DNA of 21,451 bases from a virus: the IMG/VR virus record IMGVR_UViG_3300027821_000035, positions 1-21,451 of that record; one strand, written 5' to 3'. The notes beneath the pieces were generated by a model, which worked only from the letters and a program-made list of their open reading frames with translations, had not been told where the DNA came from and searched no databases. Shown one piece after another: positions 13,537-20,926 of the stretch. Position numbers and translations under genes: made by a program. Numbering within the stretch: the stretch's first letter is position 1; each line of letters opens with the position of its first letter.

Positions 13537-15100
13537 TGAACCGGTCCATTGTTTGTTTGTCGCCCAGGTCGATCTCGCCCCACCAGTCAGCATCGATCAG
13601 CAATTTCTTGCCCCACTTGCTATCGGCAATCGCCCATAGCGCTTTCGGGTTGTCGTTGTTGAGCAAGTCGCGCAGCGAGTCGGCGTCCTCGGCGCTCATT
13701 TCGCCGCCGTCGCTGTTGCGCTCCGGTTCGCCTGTCGGCAATTCGTCGTTTTCTTGCGCCCACTTGTATTTGTCGCGGTCGCGCATGCTGTCGAAATATT
13801 CGGCGGCTGACTCGCTTGCTTGATCGTCAACCCATGACGGCGGATCAACGTCGCTGCGATTGCTCTCGGCTTCCTCGTTGAATTTCTCAGTCAACACTGA
13901 AACAATTTCGTCGCGCTGTTCGTCGTTCAACTCAGGCGTCTTGTCCTCATCGATGGTGATCTCAGGATCGCCTCGGCCTTCACCGTACTGATCCTTGTAA
14001 TCCATGCTGATCGCACCGATTAGTTTTTCGGTGTCGATCATTTCCGAAACTTTGACTTGCTGCTCTAGCGGCTTCTGACCAAACAACTCGCCTTGGCGTT
14101 CCTCTCTCACCGTGACGGTTGTCGTCTCATCTTTCAGAACGTCCTCAACCCACTTGCTCTTTTTGCCGAACGGAGTGGCGCTGAATTGATGGACTAGATC
14201 TATCTTGGCCTCGTGCAAATCGCCGCCCTGGTCGCGCCAATTCTCAACGTCGTTGCTATGGATCTCATCGCGGTTCTGTTCGATCCACGCGTCGCGGATG
14301 TGATCTTGCTGAGACGATGACATGTCGTCCCAGGATTCCGCGGTGTAGCCGTCGCCAAGCTCGCCGTGCTCTAGGTCATCGATCTTGCCAGCGAGATAGG
14401 TGCGCAGCGTGCGCCAGCTTTGCCGCGTTGGAACGTAGCCGTAGCGCGCCCAGGCGTGGCCGCCGATGTCGATGTTGGCGTGAACCTCAACCTTGTGCAG
14501 CCCGAGTTGTTGATAGGTCGCGATGTTGCCAGCTAGCATCTGCTTGCCGACACCGTGACCTTGCGCGCTATCCTCTAGTTTGAAATATGCGCTCTCGGCT
14601 TTGTGCTCATCGAAATCGATGTGGCGCGTGTATTCGCCGAGCTTGTCGCCATCCTCATCCAGAATGTAGCCGCGCATTTCGATCTTATCGTCATCGTCGT
14701 CATACTTCATCGTCATCGTGCCCTTGAGCCCGCCCAGGAATTTCTGTTTGAAATCCTCCGGTGCGTCGCGCACGGTGTCGTTCCAGCGCTCAATAAACTT
14801 TTTGCTTTTCTCCTCGTGTTCGGCGCGCGTGCTTGAGTCGAGCATGATGCCCGCCTTGCCGAAATCATCGATCTTGAATTTGCCTTTCTCTTTCGGCGGC
14901 GGCTTCATGTCAGCCGCGATCTCGCCTTGCAGCGCTGCCGCTGGCGCGGCTCCCGCGCTCCCACCTGATCCGCCAGATCCGCCGCCCTCAGTCCACTTGC
15001 CAGTCTCATCGCGCGGCTCGTTGGGATCAAACTTGAACGCCAAGCGAATGGCTTGCCGTTTGATCTCCTGCCAGCGCTGTTGATTAGATCCAATATTCAT
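13493..15100 (-). CDS. Multi-domain protein with shared tag and GNAT-like domain
   Basis: A 535-residue acidic protein. Residues about 22-48 carry the tag KFDPNEPRDETGKWTEGG plus a GGS linker, shared with the upstream gene product. Residues about 165-225 resemble a GNAT acetyltransferase core: YFKLEDSAQGHGVGKQML (the Q-x-x-G-x-G acetyl-CoA loop motif) and then LGLHKVEVHANIDIGGHAWA followed by RYGYVP. The rest is charged and helical (DDDDDK near 135-139, then many acidic segments), ending with WWGEIDLGDKQTMDRF and a short basic tail. Similar tagged proteins occur in phages as 'polyvalent' or head-morphogenesis-associated proteins. Acetylation of a host or virion target is possible but unproven. 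ATG at 15100 is chosen over an in-frame TTG at 15118; it overlaps the upstream stop by 17 nt. Confidence 0.8.
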   Translation of the reverse strand: MNIGSNQQRWQEIKRQAIRLAFKFDPNEPRDETGKWTEGGGSGGSGGSAGAAPAAALQGEIAADMKPPPKEKGKFKIDDFGKAGIMLDSSTRAEHEEKSKKFIERWNDTVRDAPEDFKQKFLGGLKGTMTMKYDDDDDKIEMRGYILDEDGDKLGEYTRHIDFDEHKAESAYFKLEDSAQGHGVGKQMLAGNIATYQQLGLHKVEVHANIDIGGHAWARYGYVPTRQSWRTLRTYLAGKIDDLEHGELGDGYTAESWDDMSSSQQDHIRDAWIEQNRDEIHSNDVENWRDQGGDLHEAKIDLVHQFSATPFGKKSKWVEDVLKDETTTVTVREERQGELFGQKPLEQQVKVSEMIDTEKLIGAISMDYKDQYGEGRGDPEITIDEDKTPELNDEQRDEIVSVLTEKFNEEAESNRSDVDPPSWVDDQASESAAEYFDSMRDRDKYKWAQENDELPTGEPERNSDGGEMSAEDADSLRDLLNNDNPKALWAIADSKWGKKLLIDADWWGEIDLGDKQTMDRFNAYVGKKPSQKAAA

Positions 15101-16007
15101 CAGCAAACACTTTGCCAACCGGGATCATGAATTCCTTCGGCGCTTCGCTGGCTGGTTTCTTGCCCTTGCCGCCCGTGAATTTCTCGGCTTCCGCGATGAG
15201 CTTGGTGATCGAAATGTTGACGCGCGCCACCTTCACGTTCTTGTCGCCCTTCAACTTGTTGTCCTTCGCGTCCTGGCCTAACTGACCGGCCCAGGTGTGG
15301 TGACCGTCCAGAATGTAATCGTCCTTCGAAATAACGATCCGCTTGTAGAAGCCTTCCTTTTTGATCCGCTTCATCGAGGCCGCGACTTTCGCGCCGCTGA
15401 TCTCATCTTGCGTCGCGCGCAGATGCCGCGCTTGCTCCTTTTCCTTTTCGACTTTGTAGCCCTGGCTTTTCAAATATTTGATGAACGCGCCGGTTTGCTT
15501 GGCCGGGATCACCGGCATTTCCACGCGCGGAATTCCTTTGCTCTCGGCGCAAAACAGGTTGGTGCCGCTGATGCTCACGTTGCAGAGATTGAACACGGGC
15601 GCAGTCTCGCCTTGCTCGGCCATTTTCGCGGCGGTCTTGCCGAGCAACTTGATCAGCGTCGAGACTTGCTTGGGCTGACTCAGTTCCACCTTGCGATCTT
15701 CAAACAAAGCGCGCTGCGCATCGTAAACGTCTTTTGTTTGAATGACGCCGTGCTCATCGACGTAAGCGCCCTTCGAATAGCCTTCGCCCGGATGCTTGCC
15801 CTTGCCGCCAGGTTTGCCGCCGCTCGGTTTGTCGCTGCCGCCGCTACCGCCGCTACCGCCGCCATCGGTCCACTTGCCGGATTCGTCGCGCGGTTCGTTC
15901 TCATCGTATTTGACGTTGCGCTCGGCGCGTGCGCGCACGACTGCCCATCGCTGTGCAGGCGATAGCAGGCTTTCCGCCCGCTCGCGGATGGTCCGCCAGT
16001 CGTCCAT
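15084..16007 (-). CDS. Tagged protein with ParB-like DGHH domain
   Basis: A 307-residue protein. Residues 33-58 carry KYDENEPRDESGKWTDGG and a GGS-rich linker, the same tag as in the next gene. Residues about 200-275 look like a phage ParB-like nuclease domain: IVISKDDYILDGHHTWAG (ILDGHH.W at about 232-239), then VKVARVNISITKLIAEAE. This layout, a strand followed by LDGHH and W, is typical of ParB-like domains in phage proteins, which may bind or cleave DNA or bind nucleotides. A small segment LCNVSISGTNLFCAESKGIP precedes it. The ATG at 16007 follows the previous stop by 6 nt. Catalytic activity is not demonstrated. Confidence 0.75.
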   Translation of the reverse strand: MDDWRTIRERAESLLSPAQRWAVVRARAERNVKYDENEPRDESGKWTDGGGSGGSGGSDKPSGGKPGGKGKHPGEGYSKGAYVDEHGVIQTKDVYDAQRALFEDRKVELSQPKQVSTLIKLLGKTAAKMAEQGETAPVFNLCNVSISGTNLFCAESKGIPRVEMPVIPAKQTGAFIKYLKSQGYKVEKEKEQARHLRATQDEISGAKVAASMKRIKKEGFYKRIVISKDDYILDGHHTWAGQLGQDAKDNKLKGDKNVKVARVNISITKLIAEAEKFTGGKGKKPASEAPKEFMIPVGKVFADEYWI

Positions 16008-16013
16008 GTCCTG

Positions 16014-16421
16014 CTAAACCTTGGCGTTGAACCATTGCGGAAGGTCGATCTCAAAACCGCCTTCGCATTGGCGAACCTCGATGTCCTCTTTCTCGGCGGC
16101 GTCGTGGCCGAGCATCGGCACAAAGCCGAAGCGCAACGACACGCATCCAGAGAAAACCGCGACCAGCGAGCCCTCGCCGTTAGTGGATTTGATCAGCCGC
16201 GCCTTGCCGCTATCGTCGCCGTCGCCCACCAACAACACGAACCGGTCGCCCTTTTTGATGCTCATTCCCTCGGTGAAATATTTCGGGATCGAGATCAGCA
16301 ATTTCGGATCTCGTTGCTTGGCACCGGTTTTGTATTTGAGGCGTCGGTAGCTCAGACTGCCCTTGGTCTTATAGGCCGCAGCTTGCTTGCCGAGAATTGT
16401 TGGTAGCACTGTGAAGGGCAT
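16014..16421 (-). CDS. Conserved-looking protein, unknown function
   Basis: A 135-residue protein starting MPFTVLPTILGKQAAAYKTK at the ATG at 16421, which has GGAGGG 6 nt upstream; this decides the start over a GTG at 16481. The middle (LLISIPKYFTEGMSIKKGDR followed by FVLLVG) has a strand-turn-strand pattern faintly like AbrB-type or related beta-barrel domains. The later VSLRFGFVPMLG and FEIDLPQWF are beta segments. No family is assigned. It sits just upstream of the ParB-like gene. Confidence 0.65.
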   Translation of the reverse strand: MPFTVLPTILGKQAAAYKTKGSLSYRRLKYKTGAKQRDPKLLISIPKYFTEGMSIKKGDRFVLLVGDGDDSGKARLIKSTNGEGSLVAVFSGCVSLRFGFVPMLGHDAAEKEDIEVRQCEGGFEIDLPQWFNAKV

Positions 16422-16490
16422 TGCACCCTCCAACTTGTTTGATGATGCCCGCGCCCGAACATCGGACGCGGGCCATTGCACTCGGGTAGC

Positions 16491-17042
16491 TTACTTAGGT
16501 TGCGGCCTGCCCGTGTAGTCAATCGGCGGCCAAACCTCGGGACCACCAACTTCTACGCAAATAAATTTCCAGCCGAATTCGGGCACGAAACACAGAACCC
16601 AAAACTTGCCTTGGGCACCGGGAGCAACGGGCGGCCAAATAGTCCCCGCAGGAGGAGACGGCAATTGACCGGGTTGCCCGCCGTCGCCAGTCGCAGGCGG
16701 CACCGGAGCAATCGGATGACTCGGCGTCGGTCCCGGCCAGATGCCAGGAGGCGGACGCGGAATCGCAATCGGATGGCTCGGCCTTCCGGCCCAACCACCA
16801 CCAGGCAAGCCCTGATCAGGATGCAAGCCGCCACCCGGTAAGCCTTGATCCGGGTAATAGCCGCCACCTGGCAAGCCCTGATCGGGATGAGCGCCGCCAC
16901 CCGGCAAGCCCTGGTCAGGATGTTCACCACCCCAACCTGGCAAGCCCTGATCGGGATGCTCGCCGCCTACGCCAAAGCCCGGATCGACGGGACGACCGGG
17001 ACGCCTATCGCTAACTCTCAACCATCCAGATACGAACGGCAT
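16491..17042 (-). CDS. Proline/glycine-rich protein with 11-residue tandem repeats
   Basis: A 183-residue protein. Residues about 26-81 are five copies of GG.HPDQGLPG (one starts GGYYPDQGLPG; the first has an extra W), with near-identical DNA units of 33 bases. A proline-rich middle follows (SHPIAIPRPPPGIWPG and similar). The C-terminus is a more ordered segment: APGAQGKFWVLCFVPEFGWK then FICVEVGGPEVWPPIDY. AGAGG precedes the ATG at 17042 by about 7 nt. I recall comparable 'HPDQGLPG' proteins in rhizobial phages, but no function is known. A flexible surface or linker protein is one reading. Confidence 0.75.
   Translation of the reverse strand: MPFVSGWLRVSDRRPGRPVDPGFGVGGEHPDQGLPGWGGEHPDQGLPGGGAHPDQGLPGGGYYPDQGLPGGGLHPDQGLPGGGWAGRPSHPIAIPRPPPGIWPGPTPSHPIAPVPPATGDGGQPGQLPSPPAGTIWPPVAPGAQGKFWVLCFVPEFGWKFICVEVGGPEVWPPIDYTGRPQPK
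16800..16967 (-). repeat. Coding tandem repeats (33-nt units)
   Basis: Five head-to-tail units encode GG.HPDQGLPG. Adjacent copies share most bases and differ mainly in the codon before HPD/YPD. The regular length and frame preservation point to expansion and contraction by recombination or slippage. It is not a CRISPR array: there are no unique spacers and it is fully coding. Confidence 0.8.
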
Positions 17043-17140
17043 GCGGAACCTCTCTTTTTGTTTGAACCGTGGGAAAAACTAGACGCGTGACGCTAGCGCC
17101 GCAACATTGCAGCGATACGACGCTCATTTCAAGTGCCGCT
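17043..17140 (-). other. Intergenic region with a short palindrome
   Basis: 98 nt between the fibre-like gene and the repeat gene. Just after the fibre-like stop there is a perfect 12-base palindrome ACGCTATAGCGT (around 17142-17153, partly in the coding end). A run CTAGTTTTTCCC occurs nearer the next gene. No clear terminator or promoter is seen. Confidence 0.35.
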
Positions 17141-18181
17141 TTACGCTATAGCGTCGCTGTACCAGTGGATAATCATCCCGCCAGAAATTCCGGCAACGCC
17201 AGTCGTTGTTGATATCGTACCGTCAGCGCCGCGCGACAAGCCCCGTGCGCCACCAACACCCGGCACGTTGATCGTTGCCCATCCGCCGCTTTGCCCGGTG
17301 TGATTGATGTCGCCGCCCGTTGCCGTGCCGCCGACGCTGCCAGGTACGGGCGAGCCGATGCCGAGTCCAGTGCCGTGCGATCCGCCCGCAGTCAGCGTGG
17401 CGATTGTTTGCGTGCCGCTCGCCAGGATCGTGTCGCCGCCGTTGCTGCCAGGATTCGGATATGCCGGTGCGGGCGGCCCCGCGCCACGCGTGAACATCAA
17501 CGTCTTGCCAGGTGTGAGCCCGGTCAGAAACTTTTCCAGATATCCGCCGCTGCCCGTGCCAGCCGACGCCCAAATTTCGCCGCTGCCGCCAGTTTGCGCC
17601 GCACCGGTCGAACCGCTCGCGCCATACATGCGTATCCAGGCGCGCGTCGCAAACGGCGGAATTGTTATTGTTGTTGTTCCGGTCGCCATGTAAGCGGTGA
17701 CCGCGATCAGGCCGCCGCTTTTTTCTTTCAGCGGTGACTTGTCGTCCTGCGTGAACCGGGTTTCCTCCCAATTCCCGTTTTCGTCGCTTTGATATTCGCC
17801 GAAGCATCTGGCGGTGATGATGCGATCAACGCCGCCGAGTAGCGTGAGGTACGGCGGATTATTTTGCAGCGTGATCGTTTGGCCGGGATCGGGCTGGTAC
17901 GTGATGCGCTTGGTGACGATGTAGGGTTGCCCGTACTCCCCGACCATGCCCGGATAGGCGACACCGAAATTCCTGATAGGTCCGCTGCCGCCAATAAAGA
18001 CTCGGTTTGAGTCAACTACGTCATCAGGCGGCGGCGCGATTTGCATGTCGAGCGCAGCGGGCAACGCGATCTCTGGCGCGTCGCCCATTGCGAACGTGAT
18101 CGCCGCTAGATTGAACGGCTCATCGGTCGATTGCGATATGTCGCGCGGAGCCTCTTGGCCGACTAGCTCGGGCTTTTCCAT
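17141..18181 (-). CDS. Glycine-rich fibre-like virion protein
   Basis: A 346-residue protein. The N-terminal part (1-150) is mixed and includes VAYPGMVGEYGQPYIVTKRI and ITARCFGEY. From about residue 165 onward it is a glycine-rich beta domain: TTTITIPPFATRAWIRMYGA, SGSTGAAQTGGSGE, TGSGGYLEKFLTGL, PGSNGGDTILASG, ending in GGMIIHWYSD. This matches the general plan of glycine-rich C-terminal domains in phage tail fibres and adhesins, where polyglycine strands pack into a layered fold. A receptor-binding or surface role is likely. Its place in the accessory block ahead of the head genes, far from the tail genes, is unusual. The ATG at 18181 lies 22 nt after the membrane-protein stop. Confidence 0.7.
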   Translation of the reverse strand: MEKPELVGQEAPRDISQSTDEPFNLAAITFAMGDAPEIALPAALDMQIAPPPDDVVDSNRVFIGGSGPIRNFGVAYPGMVGEYGQPYIVTKRITYQPDPGQTITLQNNPPYLTLLGGVDRIITARCFGEYQSDENGNWEETRFTQDDKSPLKEKSGGLIAVTAYMATGTTTITIPPFATRAWIRMYGASGSTGAAQTGGSGEIWASAGTGSGGYLEKFLTGLTPGKTLMFTRGAGPPAPAYPNPGSNGGDTILASGTQTIATLTAGGSHGTGLGIGSPVPGSVGGTATGGDINHTGQSGGWATINVPGVGGARGLSRGADGTISTTTGVAGISGGMIIHWYSDAIA

Positions 18182-18202
18182 TCCGCGCGCTCACTGGTTT
18201 GA

Positions 18203-18376
18203 TCAGCCTCTAATCGGCGGGCCGAACACGTTCCAGCCGAGTAGCGCGAACAGAATGAAATGCAACAACGCGCCGCCACCAGCCGCATAAATGCCGCCGA
18301 TGAAGCCGCCGAACACGGCAAGGATGAACAGCAACCACAACAACATGATGATCCAGAAAATCAGCCCTCGTGTCAT
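18203..18376 (-). CDS. Small membrane protein (two predicted segments)
   Basis: A 57-residue protein with two hydrophobic stretches: LIFWIIMLLWLLFILAVFGG (about 5-24) and a second one around 33-50 (LLHFILFALLGWNVF). The ATG at 18376 has GGAGG about 8 nt upstream; in-frame TTG (18421) and ATG codons further up have no such site. It could be holin-like or an inner-membrane accessory protein, but it lacks a charged C-terminus and no endolysin is nearby, so lysis function is not claimed. Confidence 0.75.
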   Translation of the reverse strand: MTRGLIFWIIMLLWLLFILAVFGGFIGGIYAAGGGALLHFILFALLGWNVFGPPIRG

Positions 18377-18392
18377 GGGTATGTCCTCCGGT

Positions 18393-18494
18393 TCAGTAGG
18401 CGACATCTTTTCCTGATCCAACGAAATACATGACGATCAGGATGATGATGATCACCACGAGAATGATCGCCGCGTTTCGTGTGCCGGTGTCCAT
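18393..18494 (-). CDS. 33-residue single-span membrane peptide
   Basis: Reads MDTGTRNAA, then a hydrophobic helix (IILVVIIIILIVMYFVG), then SGKDVAY. The ATG at 18494 lies only 3 nt beyond the stop of the Ig-like gene (TAG at 18499-18497), and its own stop is 17 nt before the next membrane protein. Tight spacing and a clean transmembrane segment support it as real. Function unknown. Confidence 0.6.
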   Translation of the reverse strand: MDTGTRNAAIILVVIIIILIVMYFVGSGKDVAY

Positions 18495-18496
18495 CG

Positions 18497-18895
18497 CTAT
18501 GGAACGACGGCGGTTGCAGCGCTGGTCGCTGGCGTCACGCCTATGGCGTTGTGAGCGGTCACGGTGCACGTCAACGCGAACGTCTTATCGGCTGTGACGA
18601 CCGTGTAGCTGGCGACTGTAGCGCCGGAAATGTTGGTGCCGCCGCGTTTCCACTGATAGGTGTAAGTGTTGGCGAACGACCACGCGCCAGGGTTACAGGC
18701 CATCACAGATCCGACCGCTGGCGGGTTAGCTCCGGTGATGACGGGCGGCGAGTTGTTGACCGGTGCGGGGTACAGCCACGGCGGCGTGTTCGGATCGAGC
18801 GGCGAACCGTCAGCTTGTTTGTTCTTGACGGTTCGGCCAAGCGTGGCCTCATCGTTCTCGTGTTGCGTCCCTGTTGGAAACCAATTTGTCGCCAT
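18497..18895 (-). CDS. Ig-like domain protein
   Basis: A 132-residue protein. Residues about 50-132 form one bacterial Ig-like domain: PPVITGANPPAVGSVMACNP, GAWSFANTYTYQWKRGG, NISGATVASYTVV, and LTCTVTAHNAIGVTPATSA. The YQW strand and the C-x-V-x-A-x-N strand are the hallmarks. Ig-like domains are common on phage capsids and tails, where they bind surfaces or carbohydrates weakly. The N-terminal 45 residues (NWFPTGTQHENDEATLGRTV) look like an attachment segment. The gene overlaps the zinc-ribbon gene by 47 nt. Confidence 0.75.
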   Translation of the reverse strand: MATNWFPTGTQHENDEATLGRTVKNKQADGSPLDPNTPPWLYPAPVNNSPPVITGANPPAVGSVMACNPGAWSFANTYTYQWKRGGTNISGATVASYTVVTADKTFALTCTVTAHNAIGVTPATSAATAVVP

Positions 18896-19070
18896 CGGAA
18901 GCCTCCCGCTCTAAACACTGATCAAGCATGTTGATCGCTTGGCACGCGCCACAAACAAACTGATAGCCGCTGTTGGCAATTATCTGATCGACGTTCGCAT
19001 CAGTCATTCGGTGCGGACGCTCATCGTCGCCAACACGTCCGCACTTTTGGCACCGCACTAGAATTGCCAT
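18849..19070 (-). CDS. Zinc-ribbon protein downstream of terminase
   Basis: A 73-residue protein with CxxC pairs at C7/C10 (RCQKCG) and C40/C43 (VCGACQ), giving a probable zinc ribbon, followed by a charged helix. The ATG at 19070 overlaps the terminase stop by 1 nt (TGATG). The longer frame starting at 19235 lies within terminase and is discarded. Function unknown; a nucleic-acid or terminase partner role is plausible. Confidence 0.75.
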   Translation of the reverse strand: MAILVRCQKCGRVGDDERPHRMTDANVDQIIANSGYQFVCGACQAINMLDQCLEREASDGDKLVSNRDATRER

Positions 19071-20677
19071 CAGGCTATCATTGCGTCGATGTCTACCGGC
19101 TTGCTGCGGCGATTGATCGCGAGATTGAGCGCCATCGCGAGAGCAACAATCGCGTCGATGCGTCCGTTGCTGCGGCCCTTGTCGAATTTGCGTCCGCCCG
19201 CTGCGTCGCGCGAGACAACCGCGTTCGCTGCGCACCAGGCGAGCACCGGATGCCCGCCGTGCCGCAGATTGCGTTGAGCAACAAGTCGCTCAACAACATC
19301 GACCGCAGCGGTCATGTCCTTGAAGCCCTGGCCCATCGGCTCTAGCGGAACGCGACACCCGATAGCGTCAAGCTCGCGCTGTACCTCGGCCATGCGCCAG
19401 CGGTCGAACGCCAGCGACTCGATTTTCGTGATGCCGTTGATCTCGGCGATCTTGTGCGCAATCGCCTTTGGATCGGTCGAGTGACCGGCCATGATCAGGT
19501 CGCCGCTGCGTACCCAGGAATCGTAGGGCGCGCGGTCAACGTCGCCGCGCTCTTTCGGGTTACCTGGCAACCAACAAATCGGCTTGGCGTGATAGACGCC
19601 TTTCGGATCTCCCCACACGATCACCAGCGCGGTCAGATCCTTGGTCGATCCGAGATCGAGCCCCGCGTACACCCGCGCGCCTGCCGGGATCTCGGCCTTG
19701 TCGGCGCATTCGTTCCATTGCCGTTGATCCACGAATCGCGCCTCTGCCGCTACTCGTTGGTTCAAGATCAAATTTCGGAACGCGTTTTCCTGCGCTGGCA
19801 TGCGCTGCGCTTGCTTGGCCAAGCGCTTCACGTCATCGAGCGAACGAAAGTCGTTGAGCGCCGGGTTGGCAATCTCCCAGGTCGCTTTTTTCCACGGGTC
19901 CGCATCGGGCGGCGCGGCGTACAGCGTCAGATGAAACGCCGTATCCGAAACTTGCTTGTGATTGATCTTGAGCCCGTAGTCGATCAGTTGCGACATCGGT
20001 GCAAAATCGTCCGCAGCTTGTGTGCTGATGACCAGCAACAGCGGTTCCTTGCGCGCGCCCATCGCACTGTCCATAGCATCGTACAACGCGCGCCCGCTCG
20101 CCTGCCCAAGCTCATCATAAACAACAAACGACGGGTTTAGCCCCATCTTGGTTTTTGCTTCCGCAGTCAGCGCCGCATAGGTCGAGCCGTTGTGCACATC
20201 CTGAATTTCCTTGCGGAAGCGAATGATGTTGGTGCGTGACGAAAGCCAGGTGTGCATGTCGATCAGCGCGACCATTTCGGCGAAAATCTTGCCAGCTTGG
20301 AAGCGATCATTGGCGCACGAATAAACCTCGCCGCGAAACTCACTTTCTGGTCCGCACAGGTGGCAGAGCGCCAGCGCCGCCGCGAGTTGGGTTTTTCCGT
20401 TTTTGCGGCCCATCGACATAATCGCCGTGCGGACCATGCGCTTGTTGTTCTTGTCGGTCGCGTAGACCGCTTCGATGAATTTTTTCTGCCAGTCGCGCAG
20501 TTTGAGCTTTTTGTGAGAATCCGGCCCCGACGTGACGCTCAACGATTGGCAGAACGCGATCACCTTCCCCGCACGCGTCAGCCCAGGTGCTTCCCACGGT
20601 AGCGACCAGTTACGTGTTTGCTCCGCTTCCTCGCCGCGCTCGGCTAGCGTCTTAGCTCCTATGCCACGTAGGCCCAT
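19070..20677 (-). CDS. terL: Terminase large subunit
   Basis: A 535-residue packaging motor protein of the Terminase_1 (HK97-type) group. The ATPase part has Walker A GRKNGKT (about 90-96), Walker B FVVYDE (about 184-189) and a coupling motif LLLVISTQ (about 213-220). The nuclease part has its acidic residues in GLDLGSTKDLTALVIVW (D341), LAFDRWRM (D425) and GRIDAIVALAMA (D508), the RNase H-like triad. It cuts concatemers and pumps DNA through the portal. The ATG at 20677 lies within the end of the zinc-ribbon gene, with a weak ribosome binding site, suggesting coupling. No small terminase gene was recognised in the window. Confidence 0.97.
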   Translation of the reverse strand: MGLRGIGAKTLAERGEEAEQTRNWSLPWEAPGLTRAGKVIAFCQSLSVTSGPDSHKKLKLRDWQKKFIEAVYATDKNNKRMVRTAIMSMGRKNGKTQLAAALALCHLCGPESEFRGEVYSCANDRFQAGKIFAEMVALIDMHTWLSSRTNIIRFRKEIQDVHNGSTYAALTAEAKTKMGLNPSFVVYDELGQASGRALYDAMDSAMGARKEPLLLVISTQAADDFAPMSQLIDYGLKINHKQVSDTAFHLTLYAAPPDADPWKKATWEIANPALNDFRSLDDVKRLAKQAQRMPAQENAFRNLILNQRVAAEARFVDQRQWNECADKAEIPAGARVYAGLDLGSTKDLTALVIVWGDPKGVYHAKPICWLPGNPKERGDVDRAPYDSWVRSGDLIMAGHSTDPKAIAHKIAEINGITKIESLAFDRWRMAEVQRELDAIGCRVPLEPMGQGFKDMTAAVDVVERLVAQRNLRHGGHPVLAWCAANAVVSRDAAGGRKFDKGRSNGRIDAIVALAMALNLAINRRSKPVDIDAMIA

Positions 20678-20831
20678 CTTTCAGCTTTCTTGCTTCGATC
20701 TCAGCAACGCGCTTGCGGATGTCTACCTTGGCGTTCGCCATCGCCCGGTCGAATGCGTCATCGCACCATCGGCACGTCGCCGCGTGAGGCGCGACATCCC
20801 ATCCGCACACTCGACACACGTTCTCGCTCAT
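20652..20831 (-). CDS. Zinc-ribbon protein upstream of terminase
   Basis: A 59-residue protein, MSENVCRVCGWDVAPHAATC then RWCDDAFDRAMANAK and a charged helix. C6, C9, C20 and C23 form two CxxC knuckles, with H16 nearby. The ATG at 20831 overlaps the preceding stop by 1 nt (TGATG), which decides the start over an upstream in-frame ATG at 20918. It overlaps terL by 26 nt. It occupies the slot where a small terminase often lies but has no helix-turn-helix I recognise. Confidence 0.75.
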   Translation of the reverse strand: MSENVCRVCGWDVAPHAATCRWCDDAFDRAMANAKVDIRKRVAEIEARKLKDGPTWHRS

Positions 20832-20926
20832 CAGCGCACCGGCATGAACACGAGAAAGAACGCCAACGCTAGGAACATGATCGCCGATAGTGCGAGCACC
20901 AGCAGCATGCGCTCCCACCAGCGCAT
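20831..20926 (-). CDS. 31-residue membrane peptide
   Basis: Reads MRWWERMLLVLALSA followed by IMFLAFALVFLVFMPVR-like hydrophobic residues (about 7-28), flanked by arginines. It overlaps the next gene by 1 nt (TGATG) and has a clear single membrane span. No strong ribosome binding site is seen. Function unknown. Confidence 0.5.
   Translation of the reverse strand: MRWWERMLLVLALSAIMFLALAFFLVFMPVR

Noticed and set aside
16800-16967. CRISPR-like array
   Set aside because: Units are 33-nt contiguous coding repeats with no spacers and no cas genes.
1664-18181. Shared VGQEA peptide near the N-termini of the tail chaperone and the fibre-like protein
   Set aside because: Five to seven matching residues in disordered, Pro/Glu-rich segments is too little to separate homology from chance.
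18203-18376. Holin assignment for the 57-residue membrane protein
   Set aside because: No endolysin or spanin lies nearby and the protein lacks a charged C-terminal tail, so only 'membrane protein' is supported.
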